Shown: positions 1-8,545, counted from the first letter of the stretch. The stretch: 54,210 bases of DNA from Syntrophorhabdaceae bacterium (GCA_009783195.1 WRHP01000006.1:1-54210), one strand, 5' to 3'. Numbers and translations: made by a program. Notes: a model not told the origin generated them from the sequence alone.

Positions 1-31
1 TTCCGGTTTTAATGCCGGAGGCCCCTTTTTT
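1..31 (+). terminator. 3' part of a rho-independent terminator
   Basis: TCCGG at 2-6 can pair with CCGGA at 15-19, and GGCCCC then leads into six T (26-31). GGCCCC would pair with a GGGGCC just left of the window. This looks like the end of a terminator serving a gene outside the window. Confidence 0.5.
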
Positions 32-54
32 GCGTTCTTGGTCTTTTAGACACC

Positions 55-312
55 ATGCTCTCAAATGGTGGAGTTTCCGGCAAACTCAGGGGGATTCAGT
101 TGTTCGCAGTTTGTTTCGTTATAACGCTTCAGGCGCGCGATTGTAATTTATCCGCGTACAAGAAAATTACCGTGCTTAAAAACTCGGCGGAAGCGGGGGA
201 TACGGAAGCCCGCTTTCTTCTCGGCTGGATGTACTACTCCGGGAAACACATGAATCAGAACTATACGGAGGCTGCAAAGTGGTCCCACATAGCTGCGGAA
301 CAAGGACATTGA
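55..312 (+). CDS. Short Sel1-repeat protein, probably truncated
   Basis: Residues 42-85 match one Sel1/TPR-like repeat: an A-E-x-G-D-x-x-A-R-x-x-L-G-W-M-Y core, then an acidic-aromatic stretch and EAAKWSHIAAEQGH. Sel1 proteins normally carry several repeats; this one stops at TGA 310-312 exactly where a second should begin, so it is probably a fragment. The first ~40 residues contain a hydrophobic run (LFAVCFVITL) that could be a poor signal sequence. No good ribosome binding site precedes the ATG. The frame stays open past the TGA into the next broken gene, which supports decay here. Function unknown; such repeats mediate protein-protein contacts. Confidence 0.45.
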   Translation: MLSNGGVSGKLRGIQLFAVCFVITLQARDCNLSAYKKITVLKNSAEAGDTEARFLLGWMYYSGKHMNQNYTEAAKWSHIAAEQGH

Positions 313-336
313 AGTTGCCCCCATTTCGATATAAAA

Positions 337-630
337 ATGGGTGATACACTTCAAGCCGAACTGTATAGCCAAGCTATAGCCGCTTTTGACGGAAACGTGC
401 CGTCTTTTCATATAGAGTTGTTTGAAAAGTCTGTTATGGTGTGGGATTTTAGTTCGCTTATGGCGGTGATTCATCTTGTACTGGGCGTATTGATTACAGA
501 TGAAGCACAGCCACATAGAGTGTGTTAATATTGTAATCGTGCGTTTATCGCCAAACATCCAAAGGTAGAATACTGTAAGCTTTCTTGTAAAAATAAGCAC
601 AATGTTTATAAAAGCCGGGGTAAGGAATAA
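337..630 (+). pseudogene. Zinc-finger protein gene with an in-frame stop
   Basis: The frame from ATG 337 reads 63 codons to TAA 526-528, then continues in the same frame for 33 codons to TAA 628-630. Across the stop the translation forms a treble-clef-like cluster: Cys at the codon before the TAA, Cys at 532, Cys at 574 and Cys at 586, i.e. C-x2-C-x13-C-x3-C with the stop in the first gap. TAA is one change from CAA, so a Gln-to-stop mutation is the simplest reading. Basic residues after the last Cys (KNKHNVYKSRGKE) are usual for this finger. In another frame, codons 602-679 stay open, so a frameshifted tail is possible. Function unknown; AT-rich like its neighbours. Confidence 0.55.
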
Positions 631-715
631 ATTAACGACATATGATGAAATAGAAGATTTATATAATAAGAATTTGTAAACGCAAAAAACATCAAAAAAT
701 AGGATAGAAGCAAGA

Positions 716-1327
716 GTGATATTAAATTCTCGGCTGATAAACTTTAAGGAAGTAAATGATGATTTGAACGTACCTCGTGTTGGCGGAAAATGCCTATTGC
801 CTGATAATGTTGAGTGGGCAGTAAACCCAAGCGGGGAAAAAATGATATTGCTTCTCAGCCTACCTACAAATTTTTTGAACGAACATTTCCAATTCAACTA
901 TCCAAGCGACAATGTAGTTTCTGTGTTTTCTACCTACAATAAGGAAGATTACTTTTTGGAACTAATCAGCTATCAAGGTGGTACGAATGGTTTGAAGAAT
1001 ATTAAAGACGGTTTTACAAAAGTGATTTTACACCCTATCGGCACACCAAGAAATGAATCTGATTTCTTAGTGCCTGCAATGGAAGTAATTGTTGGTGACG
1101 AGTTTGATGTCCCTGAATTGTTCTGCGGAAATATGTTGGGAGGAACCCCTTCATTTTTACAAAACGAAATCACGGAACTTAACTCATATAAATTTTGTAT
1201 GCAACTATACGGTGGTGATCTCCCCGAAAAATTTGAAGATGTTTTTTGTTTGAGCGATGCAGTGGGTTACTTGTTTTTGCGCGGCAACGAAAAAGACCCC
1301 GGATTGTTTTTTGTCCAATTCACTTGA
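716..1327 (+). CDS. DUF1963/YwqG-like protein
   Basis: 203 residues from a GTG start; an A/G-rich stretch (AGGATAGAAG) lies about 7-16 bases upstream. Features resembling DUF1963 proteins are RVGGKCLLPDNVEW near residue 21, a following aromatic/hydrophobic core, and a C-terminal GYLFLRG then GLFFVQF, which resembles the last strand of that fold. No signal peptide or membrane helix. The family is poorly understood and is often found in accessory regions. The gene is markedly AT-richer than genes after position 5000, suggesting horizontal acquisition with the zinc-finger fragment before it. The match is by eye and moderate. Confidence 0.55.
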   Translation: MILNSRLINFKEVNDDLNVPRVGGKCLLPDNVEWAVNPSGEKMILLLSLPTNFLNEHFQFNYPSDNVVSVFSTYNKEDYFLELISYQGGTNGLKNIKDGFTKVILHPIGTPRNESDFLVPAMEVIVGDEFDVPELFCGNMLGGTPSFLQNEITELNSYKFCMQLYGGDLPEKFEDVFCLSDAVGYLFLRGNEKDPGLFFVQFT

Positions 1328-1437
1328 TAAAATCAAACTTCGACTAATAAGCATTATCTGAATAATGAATTCCCTCGTGTTTTACAGAGACTCCATCACT
1401 TGATAGAATTGGATCCAAGGAAGTTAGAGGACGGACA

Positions 1438-1800
1438 GCTCGGATGGTTTTCGAGCACACACATGAGCATGGTAGCCAATGGGCGGCAATCGAGTCGATA
1501 TCTGGCAAGCTTGGCATGATGCCAAAGACATTACGACGTTGGGTTCGTCAAGCCAAGCGCAACGAAGGTTTACGCCAAGGGCCGACCACGGACGAGCGCT
1601 TGCGAATGAAGGAACTTGAGCGTGAAAACTGTGAGCTTAGGCGCGCCAACGAGATATTGAAGAGTACTGCGGCTTTCTTCGGGGCACATCTCGACCGCCG
1701 CAGCAGGAGATGATCGCCTAAATTGACGCTCACAGGGAGCGTTTCGGGGTTTGAGCCGGTCTGCAGACAGTTGCTGGTCGGCCCAGTCTGCCTGCTACGC
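1438..1800 (+). mobile_element. IS3-family insertion sequence remnant
   Basis: An orfA fragment is followed at once by the first codons of an orfB. Both outer ends are missing. The orfB start reads M-I-A, stop, I-D-A-H-R-E-R-F-G-V, and then needs a frame change to reach E-P-V-C-R-Q-L, the normal continuation. Homology ends near 1800, next to a strong terminator. No terminal inverted repeats are seen. The element is dead and probably old. Confidence 0.8.
1444..1713 (+). pseudogene. IS3-family transposase OrfA, 5'-truncated
   Basis: 89 residues remain. A helix-turn-helix (SISGKLGMMPKTLRRWVRQA, residues 20-39) is followed by a leucine-zipper-like stretch (ELERENCELRRANEILKS, residues 59-76). 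This is the usual OrfA arrangement in the IS51/IS407-like part of IS3. About 15 N-terminal residues normally precede the M-V-F-E-H that opens this frame, so the element was cut at its 5' end. OrfA normally binds the IS ends and is joined to OrfB by programmed frameshifting; with orfB broken just downstream, no active transposase can be made. Confidence 0.8.
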
Positions 1801-1805
1801 GTCAA

Positions 1806-1844
1806 AAAAAGGGGATTCCGGCCAAAAACCGGAATCCCCTTTTT
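1806..1844. terminator. Bidirectional rho-independent terminator
   Basis: Perfect 16-bp inverted repeat: AAAAAGGGGATTCCGG (1806-1821) and CCGGAATCCCCTTTTT (1829-1844) around a 7-base loop. The A and T runs at the outer ends make it work in both directions. It separates the IS remnant from the ATPase gene. Confidence 0.9.
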
Positions 1845-1865
1845 AATTTGGCCTTGTATTCTTGC

Positions 1866-1920
1866 TTGACATAGATTCGTTTTTTGGCCATATAAATATA
1901 AGGTATTTAATTAGCCAAAA
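1866..1920 (+). promoter_or_regulatory. Promoter and possible operator for the DUF4143 ATPase
   Basis: A consensus -35 TTGACA (1866-1871) and TATAAA (1891-1896) are 19 bases apart, a little long. TTTTGGC (1882-1888) and GCCAAAA (1914-1920) form an inverted repeat around the -10 region that could be a repressor site. This is inference from sequence only. Confidence 0.5.
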
Positions 1921-1932
1921 GGTTATTTTTGC

Positions 1933-3156
1933 ATGTATATTGAGCGACATTTGGAAAAAACGCTGACCAAAGCCGAAAAGATGTTCGGCGCTATCATGGT
2001 GACTGGTTCCCGTCAGGTGGGAAAAACCACGCTGTTAAGAAAAGCCAAGGCTGTACTGCCGTACATCACTTTTGATGATCCTGTCCTGCTGGCCTCGGCT
2101 GTGTCCGAGCCGGATACATTTTTCAAAGCCTCGCCTCCTCCTCTATTGCTGGATGAAATACAGTATGCCCCGCAGCTTTTTTCGCATATCAAAATGCTTC
2201 TGGATATTCATGGGCAAAAAGGGCAATTCTTCCTCAGTGGTTCACAACAGTACCAGATGATGCGCAACGTCAGCGAATCTATGGCCGGGCGCATTGGCAT
2301 CTTGAACCTGTTTGGCCTCTCGCTTAGGGAACGCTATGGTATTGACAGCCATCTACCGTTTGTTCCCGCCGGCGAATACCTTGAGACACGTAAAAACTGC
2401 CCGGTTCCTTTGGACTACAATTCGGCTTGGGCGATTATCCATCGCGGTTCTTTGCCTGCCTTGGCGGCGGATGCGACTATAGATTGGCAGCTCTTTTACG
2501 CTTCTTATGTCAGAACATATCTTGAGCGGGATGTGCGCGACCTGGTTCAGGTGGGAGATGAGGTCAAATTTCTGCGATTCATGACTGCATCTGCCGCTAT
2601 GACCGGGCAGTTGCTGAACCATGCTTCGCTTGCCAGGGACGCGGAAGTTAGCCAACCCACTGCTGAACGCTGGCTGTCGGTTTTGCGCGCCTCCAATCTT
2701 GTTTACCTGCTCCAACCGTTCCATAACAATGTCCTCAAGCGCGCTGTAAAAACTCCCAAGCTTTATTTTCTCGATACAGGATTAGCCGCTTTTCTCACGC
2801 GCTGGAGTACGCCTGACGTTCTTAAATTCGGGGCAATGGCCGGAGCCTTTTTTGAGAGCTTTGTCGTATCTGAAATACTAAAAAGTTACGCCAACGATGG
2901 TGTTCTCGATCCTCCCTTGTATTTTTTTCGAGACAAAGAGCAAAACGAAATTGATCTGCTCATTCAGCGGGGTCAGACTCTCTACCCAATTGAAATCAAG
3001 AAGACTGCCGATCCTCGACCGGCAGACGTAAAGGCGTTTGGCGTGCTGGATAAAATTCCCGGTGTCAAACGCGGCTCCGGCGGGCTTGTATGCCTGTACG
3101 ATCGCCACGTGCCTCTTTTGGGTGAAGATATGGTGATACCGCTGGCTTACTTGTAG
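1933..3156 (+). CDS. AAA ATPase with DUF4143 C-terminal domain
   Basis: 407 residues. The N-terminal AAA_14-type P-loop domain has Walker A GSRQVGKTT (25-33) and a Walker B-like LLLDEIQ (about 71-77). The C-terminal DUF4143 part ends in a PD-(D/E)xK-like nuclease core, with E-I-D-L-L-I then Y-P-I-E-I-K-K (roughly 337-357). Length is normal for the family and no frame damage is seen. These are solitary accessory proteins with no settled role; a link to defence or toxin-like activity is often supposed but unproven. It has its own promoter candidate and strong terminators before it. The ATG at 1933 gives the usual M-Y-I-E-R-x-L start. Confidence 0.88.
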   Translation: MYIERHLEKTLTKAEKMFGAIMVTGSRQVGKTTLLRKAKAVLPYITFDDPVLLASAVSEPDTFFKASPPPLLLDEIQYAPQLFSHIKMLLDIHGQKGQFFLSGSQQYQMMRNVSESMAGRIGILNLFGLSLRERYGIDSHLPFVPAGEYLETRKNCPVPLDYNSAWAIIHRGSLPALAADATIDWQLFYASYVRTYLERDVRDLVQVGDEVKFLRFMTASAAMTGQLLNHASLARDAEVSQPTAERWLSVLRASNLVYLLQPFHNNVLKRAVKTPKLYFLDTGLAAFLTRWSTPDVLKFGAMAGAFFESFVVSEILKSYANDGVLDPPLYFFRDKEQNEIDLLIQRGQTLYPIEIKKTADPRPADVKAFGVLDKIPGVKRGSGGLVCLYDRHVPLLGEDMVIPLAYL

Positions 3157-3379
3157 AACATTACAACGCGGATTGCGGCTGTATTTCGCGCGAAAAATAT
3201 ACCCGGCAAAGCGGCGCTTATTGTCTTCGTGCCGGACAAAAACTTCCGCCAAGCTTTATTTTTCGGCGCCATCGCAATGCTTAAAGAAATTTCGGTTTTG
3301 CCTGGAATCCCTTTTTTTGTTAACAGAAATTCGGATACTATCGGCTCAAACGAACACATACAAGGAGAACTCAAAAAGA

Positions 3380-4009
3380 ATGTTGGCCAGGCATGCATGC
3401 CAAGAGGTTAATTTTTCCGACTGGAAGAGGGCGCGGCACTACAAATTGTTCGCCGGACGGGATTACCCATTTGTGGGTTTGACGACCGAGTTGGACATCA
3501 GCGAGTGGGACGCGGCGCGGCGGCGCTCCGGCCGCAAATTCTTTCCCGCCTTTCTCCACTCCGTCATGCTGGCCATGAACGCCATTGAAAATTTTCGTTA
3601 TCGCATTGCCGGGGACAAAGTGCTTCTCTACGAAAAAGTGGACCCGGCTTTCGTGGTTTTTGACGCGCGGGAAGAACTCTTTTATTTCGCTTCAATGGAA
3701 ATGACGGATCATGCGGACGAGTTCGACCGGAAGGTTGAGGAAGCCAAAAGGCTGGCTCTGGCAAAGCGTAATTTGGGGGAGGATCGCCACGATGTTATTT
3801 ACGCGACCAGCACTCCATGGATCAGCTTCACAAGTACTATTCAGCCAATGGTTTTGGCCTGGCCCGATTCAATCCCTCGCGTGGTTTGGGGAAAGATAAA
3901 ACGTGAAGGCGACGCCGTTTCAATTCCGTTCTCTATTACCGGGCATCACGGCCTGATTGACGGTTTTCATATGAGCAGGCTTTTTGAAATGATAAGGATG
4001 GCCTGTTAA
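3380..4009 (+). CDS. Chloramphenicol acetyltransferase-like protein (CatA fold)
   Basis: The start at ATG 3380 is chosen because AGGAG (3363-3367) precedes it and the family's N-terminal F-x-D-W-K-R-x-x-H-Y-K-x-F falls right after it. The open frame runs further upstream without a good start. 209 residues, near the ~215 of CatA enzymes. Diagnostic features are VGLTTELDIS near residue 33, PWISFTS, and the acyltransferase motif HHGLIDGFH beginning at H189. CAT enzymes form trimers and move acetyl from acetyl-CoA to chloramphenicol. Divergent members of this family may use other substrates, so resistance is not established by the sequence. It sits in the accessory stretch beside the ATPase. Confidence 0.85.
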   Translation: MLARHACQEVNFSDWKRARHYKLFAGRDYPFVGLTTELDISEWDAARRRSGRKFFPAFLHSVMLAMNAIENFRYRIAGDKVLLYEKVDPAFVVFDAREELFYFASMEMTDHADEFDRKVEEAKRLALAKRNLGEDRHDVIYATSTPWISFTSTIQPMVLAWPDSIPRVVWGKIKREGDAVSIPFSITGHHGLIDGFHMSRLFEMIRMAC

Positions 4010-4090
4010 CTGGCAGGCGAGCATCCTTTCGAAGAAATGATCAAGAACTTGTATATTGTTTGAGAAAGGCTTTACGCTTCCAGTCATAAA

Positions 4091-5128
4091 GTGAAAACTA
4101 AAGGTATTATCGCTATGGGCGCTTTTATAAGTAAGGTACGTGAAGCGGTATTGGGGCTACCCCTGGTTACTCGCATCGCGCGTTGTGTCCTGTCGATAAG
4201 CCCATCGGTTATTCAGTTCATTGCGCGTTATGTCCTGCCGATAAATCCATGTTTTCGCTATGAGCAGGGTAAAAATGTTAGCGAGAAAACCTCTTTTTTT
4301 AATAATTACCCTGTAAGCAAGCTGAAAGCTCCGTATGTATGTTCATCTCAATTGTGCAATATGGAATTTTTTGGCCTCCCGCTTTTCCAATACTGGATGG
4401 GTCTTCTCAAAATATCTCCCTCTATCAACAGAAAATATTGGGAATATGCGTATATCGCCCAAGCGCTTTATGAAAACGGGATGCTGAAACAAGGCAAAAG
4501 AGGTTTGGGATTTGCGTGCGGCAAAGAACCGCTGCCCGCTTTGTTTGCCGGTATGGGGTGCGAAATACTCGCCACGGATCTTGATGTAAACGATATTAGA
4601 TCCACCAAATGGGCTGAAACTGATCAAAACACCATGAATGCGGTTGAAAACTTGAATGAACAAGGCATATGTTCGCCGGAGCAATTTGCCGAACGCGTGA
4701 CGTTTCAGGCAATGGATATGAATGAAATTCCGGAGGAGCTTTGCGGAAAATTTGATTTCAACTGGTCAACTTGTGCCGCGGAGCATATCGGCGGAATGGA
4801 AAAGAGCATCAATTTCTTGACAGAAAACATAAAAACTCTTAAAAGCGGCGGGATAGCGGTGCATACGTTTGAGTTCAACCTGTCGTCAAATGACGATACA
4901 TGCCTTGAGCCTGATTGCTTCATATTCCGCAAATGTGATGTGGAAAGCGCCGCACAGGCTTTGCAAGCGGCCGGCCATGAGGTTTTCCCCTTGAATTTCA
5001 AATCGGGAGCCTATTTTGCCGACAGTTTTGTCGATACTCCTCCATATATGAGGCACAATGCGCATCTGCGGCTTTTGATTAGAAAGTTCGTCGCCACCTC
5101 ATTTGGTCTTATTGTGCGTAAAGGGTAG
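4091..5128 (+). CDS. Class I SAM-dependent methyltransferase
   Basis: 345 residues from GTG 4091; ATG 4115 eight codons later is an equally reasonable start. The N-terminal ~70 residues are hydrophobic/basic. The Rossmann core begins around residue 140, with GLGFACGKEPLPALFA as SAM-binding motif I and ATDLD as the acidic end of strand 2. FDFNWSTCAAEHIGGME follows, then LKSGGIAVHTFEF for the later strands. The substrate cannot be told from the sequence. A tandem echo of CVLSISPSVIQFIARYVLPINP in the N-terminal part suggests a small internal duplication. It may belong to glycan or lipid modification, but no neighbour proves this. Confidence 0.75.
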   Translation: MKTKGIIAMGAFISKVREAVLGLPLVTRIARCVLSISPSVIQFIARYVLPINPCFRYEQGKNVSEKTSFFNNYPVSKLKAPYVCSSQLCNMEFFGLPLFQYWMGLLKISPSINRKYWEYAYIAQALYENGMLKQGKRGLGFACGKEPLPALFAGMGCEILATDLDVNDIRSTKWAETDQNTMNAVENLNEQGICSPEQFAERVTFQAMDMNEIPEELCGKFDFNWSTCAAEHIGGMEKSINFLTENIKTLKSGGIAVHTFEFNLSSNDDTCLEPDCFIFRKCDVESAAQALQAAGHEVFPLNFKSGAYFADSFVDTPPYMRHNAHLRLLIRKFVATSFGLIVRKG

Positions 5129-5203
5129 TGTCTCCTTAAATCCTGAAATTACGGTTGCCGCGGCTTTAGTTTGCCGCGATTAACGCTTACATCCGGATTT
5201 GTT

Positions 5204-5327
5204 ATTAAGCATTAATTTCTAATTAGAACAACCTGTTGGTTTATAATGGTTTCAAGTCCATTTGCACGGCATTTCTGTTCGCTGTGAGTATAGACAATGC
5301 CACTTCAAATGAAGGATATGGATTAAA
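5204..5327 (+). repeat. Family A dispersed repeat, copy 1 (degenerate)
   Basis: 5204-5240 resembles 47415-47456 (ATTAATTTCTAAT then AGAACAACCTGTTG, with about 12 bases missing). 5271-5325 resembles the right arm of the 6768-6998 element with roughly eight mismatches in 55 bases. No coding signal is seen in the 5129-5350 gap apart from this. Confidence 0.6.
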
Positions 5328-5350
5328 GCGCTTATAAATGGAGGCTTGTC

Positions 5351-6733
5351 ATGTATTTTGAGCAAATCAGCACGCCCGGTCTTGGTTGTTATTCGTATGT
5401 CATCGGTTGTCCGTTAGCAGGCGTCATGGCTGTGGTTGACCCGCGTCGCGATATCGGCGTGTATCTTCGTATTACGGAAGAAAGCGGTATGCGCATCACG
5501 CATATCTTCGATACCCATGTGCATGCCGACCATATAAGCGGCGCTCAGGAGTTGCGCGCGTCAACCGGCGCGGATATTTACATCCACGAAAGCGCGCCTG
5601 TGAAGTATGAAGCTAAAAAACTCAAGCATGGGGATGAATTCAAGTTTGGCTACGCTGTCGTTCGCGCGCTTCATACTCCCGGCCATACGCCCAATTCCGT
5701 GTCGTTTCTGGTTACCGATCTGGCCCGTAGCCCGGAGCCTGAGATGATCCTGACCGGTGATTTGCTCTTTGTGGGGGATGTAGGCAGGCCGGATTTGCCA
5801 GGGAAAGAAATATTGGACGAGCAGGTGGAGAACCTCTATAAAGGCTTGTACAAAACATTAGGCTCATTGCCGGACTACCTTGAAGTTTACCCTGGCCACG
5901 GTCAGGGATCATTGTGCGGCCAGGGCATGAGCGCCAAGCCAGTTACAACTCTTGGCTATGAGCGGCTGGCCAACCCCATGCTCAAGTATCCTGATTTCGA
6001 GGAGTTCAAACACGCCATACTTTCAAAAGTGACCATGCGGCCACGGAGTTTTTCCAGCATTATCGCCACCAACATGAATGGCGCCGCTCTTTTGCCCAAG
6101 CTCGATACCGCGGAATACGCTCTCTCCGCTGACAAAGCAGACGAATTCCGTAAGGCCGGCGCGACCATACTGGATTTGCGTGATATGTTTTCCTATGGCG
6201 CGGCTCACATTCCCGGCAGCGTTAATGTTGATTTCTTTGGCGGCCTCGGCCTTAATTGGATCGGCGTAGCGGTGCCTCCCGGTGTGCCAATTGTGCTTGT
6301 CCTTCCACCCGGCAGCAGCTTTGAAGAAATGTGCGTCGAATTGCAGCGCATCGGCTACGACATGATAAAAGGTTGGCTTAAAGGCGGAATTAATGCCTGG
6401 GTTGACAGCGGCCGGCAGACCCAGAGCCTGTCGTATATTTCCTCTTCAGATTTGCGGGCGCGCCTTGCCGGACCAAAGCCTCCCGCTATACTTGATGTGC
6501 GTAGTCCGGATGAATTCAAAACCATGAAAATAGAAGGAGCTGTCAATCATACATTTGACCGCGTACTGGAAGGCATCTGCCCTGTGGGTCCAGATGTTGA
6601 GGCCGTCGTGGTTTGCCAAGGCGGTTTTCGCGCCAATATTGCTGCAAGTCTTATCCAGGCGCAAGGCCGCGCCAATATCAGTGTTCTTTCCGGCGGCATG
6701 AACGCGTGGCTTGCCGCCCAGCAAGCGCGTTGA
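5351..6733 (+). CDS. MBL-fold hydrolase fused to two rhodanese domains
   Basis: 460 residues; GGAGG lies seven bases before the ATG. The N-terminal metallo-beta-lactamase domain (about 1-240) has THVHADH with metal ligands H56, H58, D60 and H61, plus HTPGHTPNS and the later YPGHG. This is the layout of persulfide dioxygenase/glyoxalase II-like enzymes. Two rhodanese domains follow (about 250-350 and 365-458). The first has no cysteine in its active loop (LVLPPGSS) and is probably catalytically dead. The second carries C422 in VVVCQGGFRA and could move persulfide sulfur. The natural reading is a sulfide/persulfide-handling protein of the cytoplasm. Nothing nearby is obviously in the same pathway; repeat elements flank it on both sides. 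Confidence 0.88.
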   Translation: MYFEQISTPGLGCYSYVIGCPLAGVMAVVDPRRDIGVYLRITEESGMRITHIFDTHVHADHISGAQELRASTGADIYIHESAPVKYEAKKLKHGDEFKFGYAVVRALHTPGHTPNSVSFLVTDLARSPEPEMILTGDLLFVGDVGRPDLPGKEILDEQVENLYKGLYKTLGSLPDYLEVYPGHGQGSLCGQGMSAKPVTTLGYERLANPMLKYPDFEEFKHAILSKVTMRPRSFSSIIATNMNGAALLPKLDTAEYALSADKADEFRKAGATILDLRDMFSYGAAHIPGSVNVDFFGGLGLNWIGVAVPPGVPIVLVLPPGSSFEEMCVELQRIGYDMIKGWLKGGINAWVDSGRQTQSLSYISSSDLRARLAGPKPPAILDVRSPDEFKTMKIEGAVNHTFDRVLEGICPVGPDVEAVVVCQGGFRANIAASLIQAQGRANISVLSGGMNAWLAAQQAR

Positions 6734-6767
6734 GGGTCAAAAAGCCAAACGGGGTAAAAGGATAAAC

Positions 6768-6998
6768 CCAGATCCGTCATTAGATGTGACATGCCCGGTA
6801 CTCACATCGGACATCGCGGAGGGGCTTCTCCGCCGAGGCCGTCTCCGTTCGCCGTCCCTGGCTCACTGCGACTGCAGGCTTCCTTCGCTCTCGCCGTCCA
6901 TGGCTTTGCTCGGAAGCCTATGCCCTCGTCGGAGAACCCCTCCGCGATTTCTGTCCGCTGTGAGTACAGACAATGTCACATCTAATGACGGATCTGGG
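6768..6998. repeat. Family A palindromic repeat, copy 2 (most complete)
   Basis: A perfect 26-bp inverted repeat bounds the element: 6768-6793 begins CCCAGATCCGTCATTAG and 6973-6998 is its reverse complement. Pairing continues imperfectly inward through ACTCAC/GTGAGT and CGCGGAGGGG/CCCCTCCGCG. The whole 231 bp can fold on itself. There is no transposase. The middle, rich in CTCCG/CCGTC blocks, is not coding. Arms are shared with copies at 5204, 44445 and 47401. Confidence 0.75.
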
Positions 6999-7096
6999 AT
7001 AAAACAATACGTTGATTATTATTGGTAACGCATGTACATTAAGACGTAGTGCCGGGTTTGACACCGCATTTGTCGCGAAGGCTGACGGAGGATGCC

Positions 7097-7294
7097 ATGA
7101 ATGTTACCAACGCCGCGCAGGTACAAATACTCTTCGGAATAGCGGCAGAAAAAGGAGTTCTCGAAATTCAGGCGAATGCGGTAAACAAGCTTTTGGAAAA
7201 CGTCTCGGTTGAGTCGCCGCAAGCGGGAACTGATCTGTGCGCGGAGGCCTTGGCTGATTGCGGTGTCGGCACACAGGTGAATATTGTTGTTTGA
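7097..7294 (+). CDS. YjfB-like putative motility protein
   Basis: 65 residues. ATG 7097 is preceded by GGAGG (about 7085-7089), which decides it over the longer open frame from 7049. The protein is helical: AAQVQILFGIAAEKGVLEIQ resembles the AQVQ...AVLKKALD helix of YjfB family proteins, and the tail GVGTQVNIVV resembles their closing LGQNIDIRV. That family is small, poorly characterised and named for association with motility genes. No flagellar genes are in this window, so the role is open. It lies between a family A repeat and a GT8 gene, with 130 bp before the next start. Confidence 0.5.
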   Translation: MNVTNAAQVQILFGIAAEKGVLEIQANAVNKLLENVSVESPQAGTDLCAEALADCGVGTQVNIVV

Positions 7295-7424
7295 TTTATA
7301 GTCCGCGAGGGATAAGCCTTTAACAAAGTTTTTCCTGTCCGCAATTTCATCAACATCCATACGTTTGTTGACGATATGTTACAATGCCCATTCGGGTGAT
7401 GGTTTAAATTTCACAGGAATTACA

Positions 7425-8393
7425 ATGAATTACACACACATTCCTTTTTATAGATGGCGCCTGCTCATTGAGAGAATAAAAGGGTTAATGGTCAATATTG
7501 TCTGCGGCTTCATACCCTCTAAAAAATACCGAATACTTGTCAGAGAATATTTCCTGCTCTACCGTATCTGCCCCGGCCATCCCCCGCTGCCCGTCAAAAA
7601 ACGTCTCCAGCCGATCAATCTGGCTTTTGGTTTTAACCTCGGATTTGCCCGCCAGACCGGGGTGGCCATAGCCTCGCTTCTGGCAAATTCCAAAAACAGA
7701 TGCGCTTACAATATTTATTGCGTGGTGGATAATTCCGTAACTCCGGAACTCCGGGATTCTCTGGCGGGTCTGGTCAAAACACTGGATCATGATTCATCTA
7801 TAACGTTTCTGGAAGCTAACCGGGATTTTGACCAATCGCTGCGCGGTTCCTGGTCTTTGGGCGTATATTACCGCCTGATGCTGCCTGCTTTGCTGCCTGA
7901 GCTGGACAATATAATTTATGCCGATGGCGATGTGATTTTCTGCCGCGACCTGCTTGAGTTGGCCGACCTTGATATGGGGGAACATCTTGTTGCCGGCGTC
8001 CAGGAAAAGCCCGGTGGCTATATCAATTCCGGTTTCCTGGTTTTGAATCTGGCCCAAATCAGACAAGAGAAAACCTATGAAGTCTGGCTGGAAACTTCCC
8101 GGCGGAAACAGTATGCCTATCCGGACCAGGATCTGTTGAATGTAACCTGCCAGGACCGAATTTTATATCTGCCGATAAAATATAATTTTCTCCGTACATA
8201 TTACATGATTTACCGTAGAGGTCTTATCCATCCTTACGACCATCATGACTTAAAGTATAATACGGTAATGTTGCATTACTTTGGCGGGCTGAAACCATGG
8301 CACTCAACAAGGTATTATCTGCATGATCTGTGGTGGAAATATGCGCGGCTAACGCCGTTTTATGAAGATATGCTGGCGAAGTTAAAGACTTGA
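7425..8393 (+). CDS. GT8-family glycosyltransferase
   Basis: 322 residues from ATG 7425, which has AGGA seven bases upstream; the open frame extends to a TTG at 7365 without a good site. The GT-A fold of family 8 is shown by the metal-binding D167-G-D169 in IIYADGDVIF. A GYINSGFLVLNL stretch (substrate loop) and YPDQDLLN follow, then the C-terminal LHYFGGLKPWH, with the conserved H-x-x-G-x-x-K-P-W. This is typical of LPS galactosyl/glucosyltransferases such as RfaI/RfaJ and of glycogenin. A cell-surface glycan acceptor is most likely. It stands alone, far from the main glycosyltransferase cluster at 33.5-41.9 kb. Confidence 0.85.
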   Translation: MNYTHIPFYRWRLLIERIKGLMVNIVCGFIPSKKYRILVREYFLLYRICPGHPPLPVKKRLQPINLAFGFNLGFARQTGVAIASLLANSKNRCAYNIYCVVDNSVTPELRDSLAGLVKTLDHDSSITFLEANRDFDQSLRGSWSLGVYYRLMLPALLPELDNIIYADGDVIFCRDLLELADLDMGEHLVAGVQEKPGGYINSGFLVLNLAQIRQEKTYEVWLETSRRKQYAYPDQDLLNVTCQDRILYLPIKYNFLRTYYMIYRRGLIHPYDHHDLKYNTVMLHYFGGLKPWHSTRYYLHDLWWKYARLTPFYEDMLAKLKT

Positions 8394-8545
8394 TTTGAAA
8401 TTGATATGAGTAATTTAGGTTAAGCCATGAATAAACAGAAATAGTGTGGTTTTGGGCTGTTATTTAATCCGTAAATCGGAATTGCTTAAGTCGAGTTCGA
8501 AAAAATCTGTAAATTCATAAAGCTTTCGCGGTTCTTTTGGCGGTC

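Noticed and set aside
148-897. 249-codon open frame on the minus strand
   Set aside because: It runs antisense to three separate fragments with their own motifs, its translation has no recognisable domain, and its composition is that of complemented AT-rich DNA.
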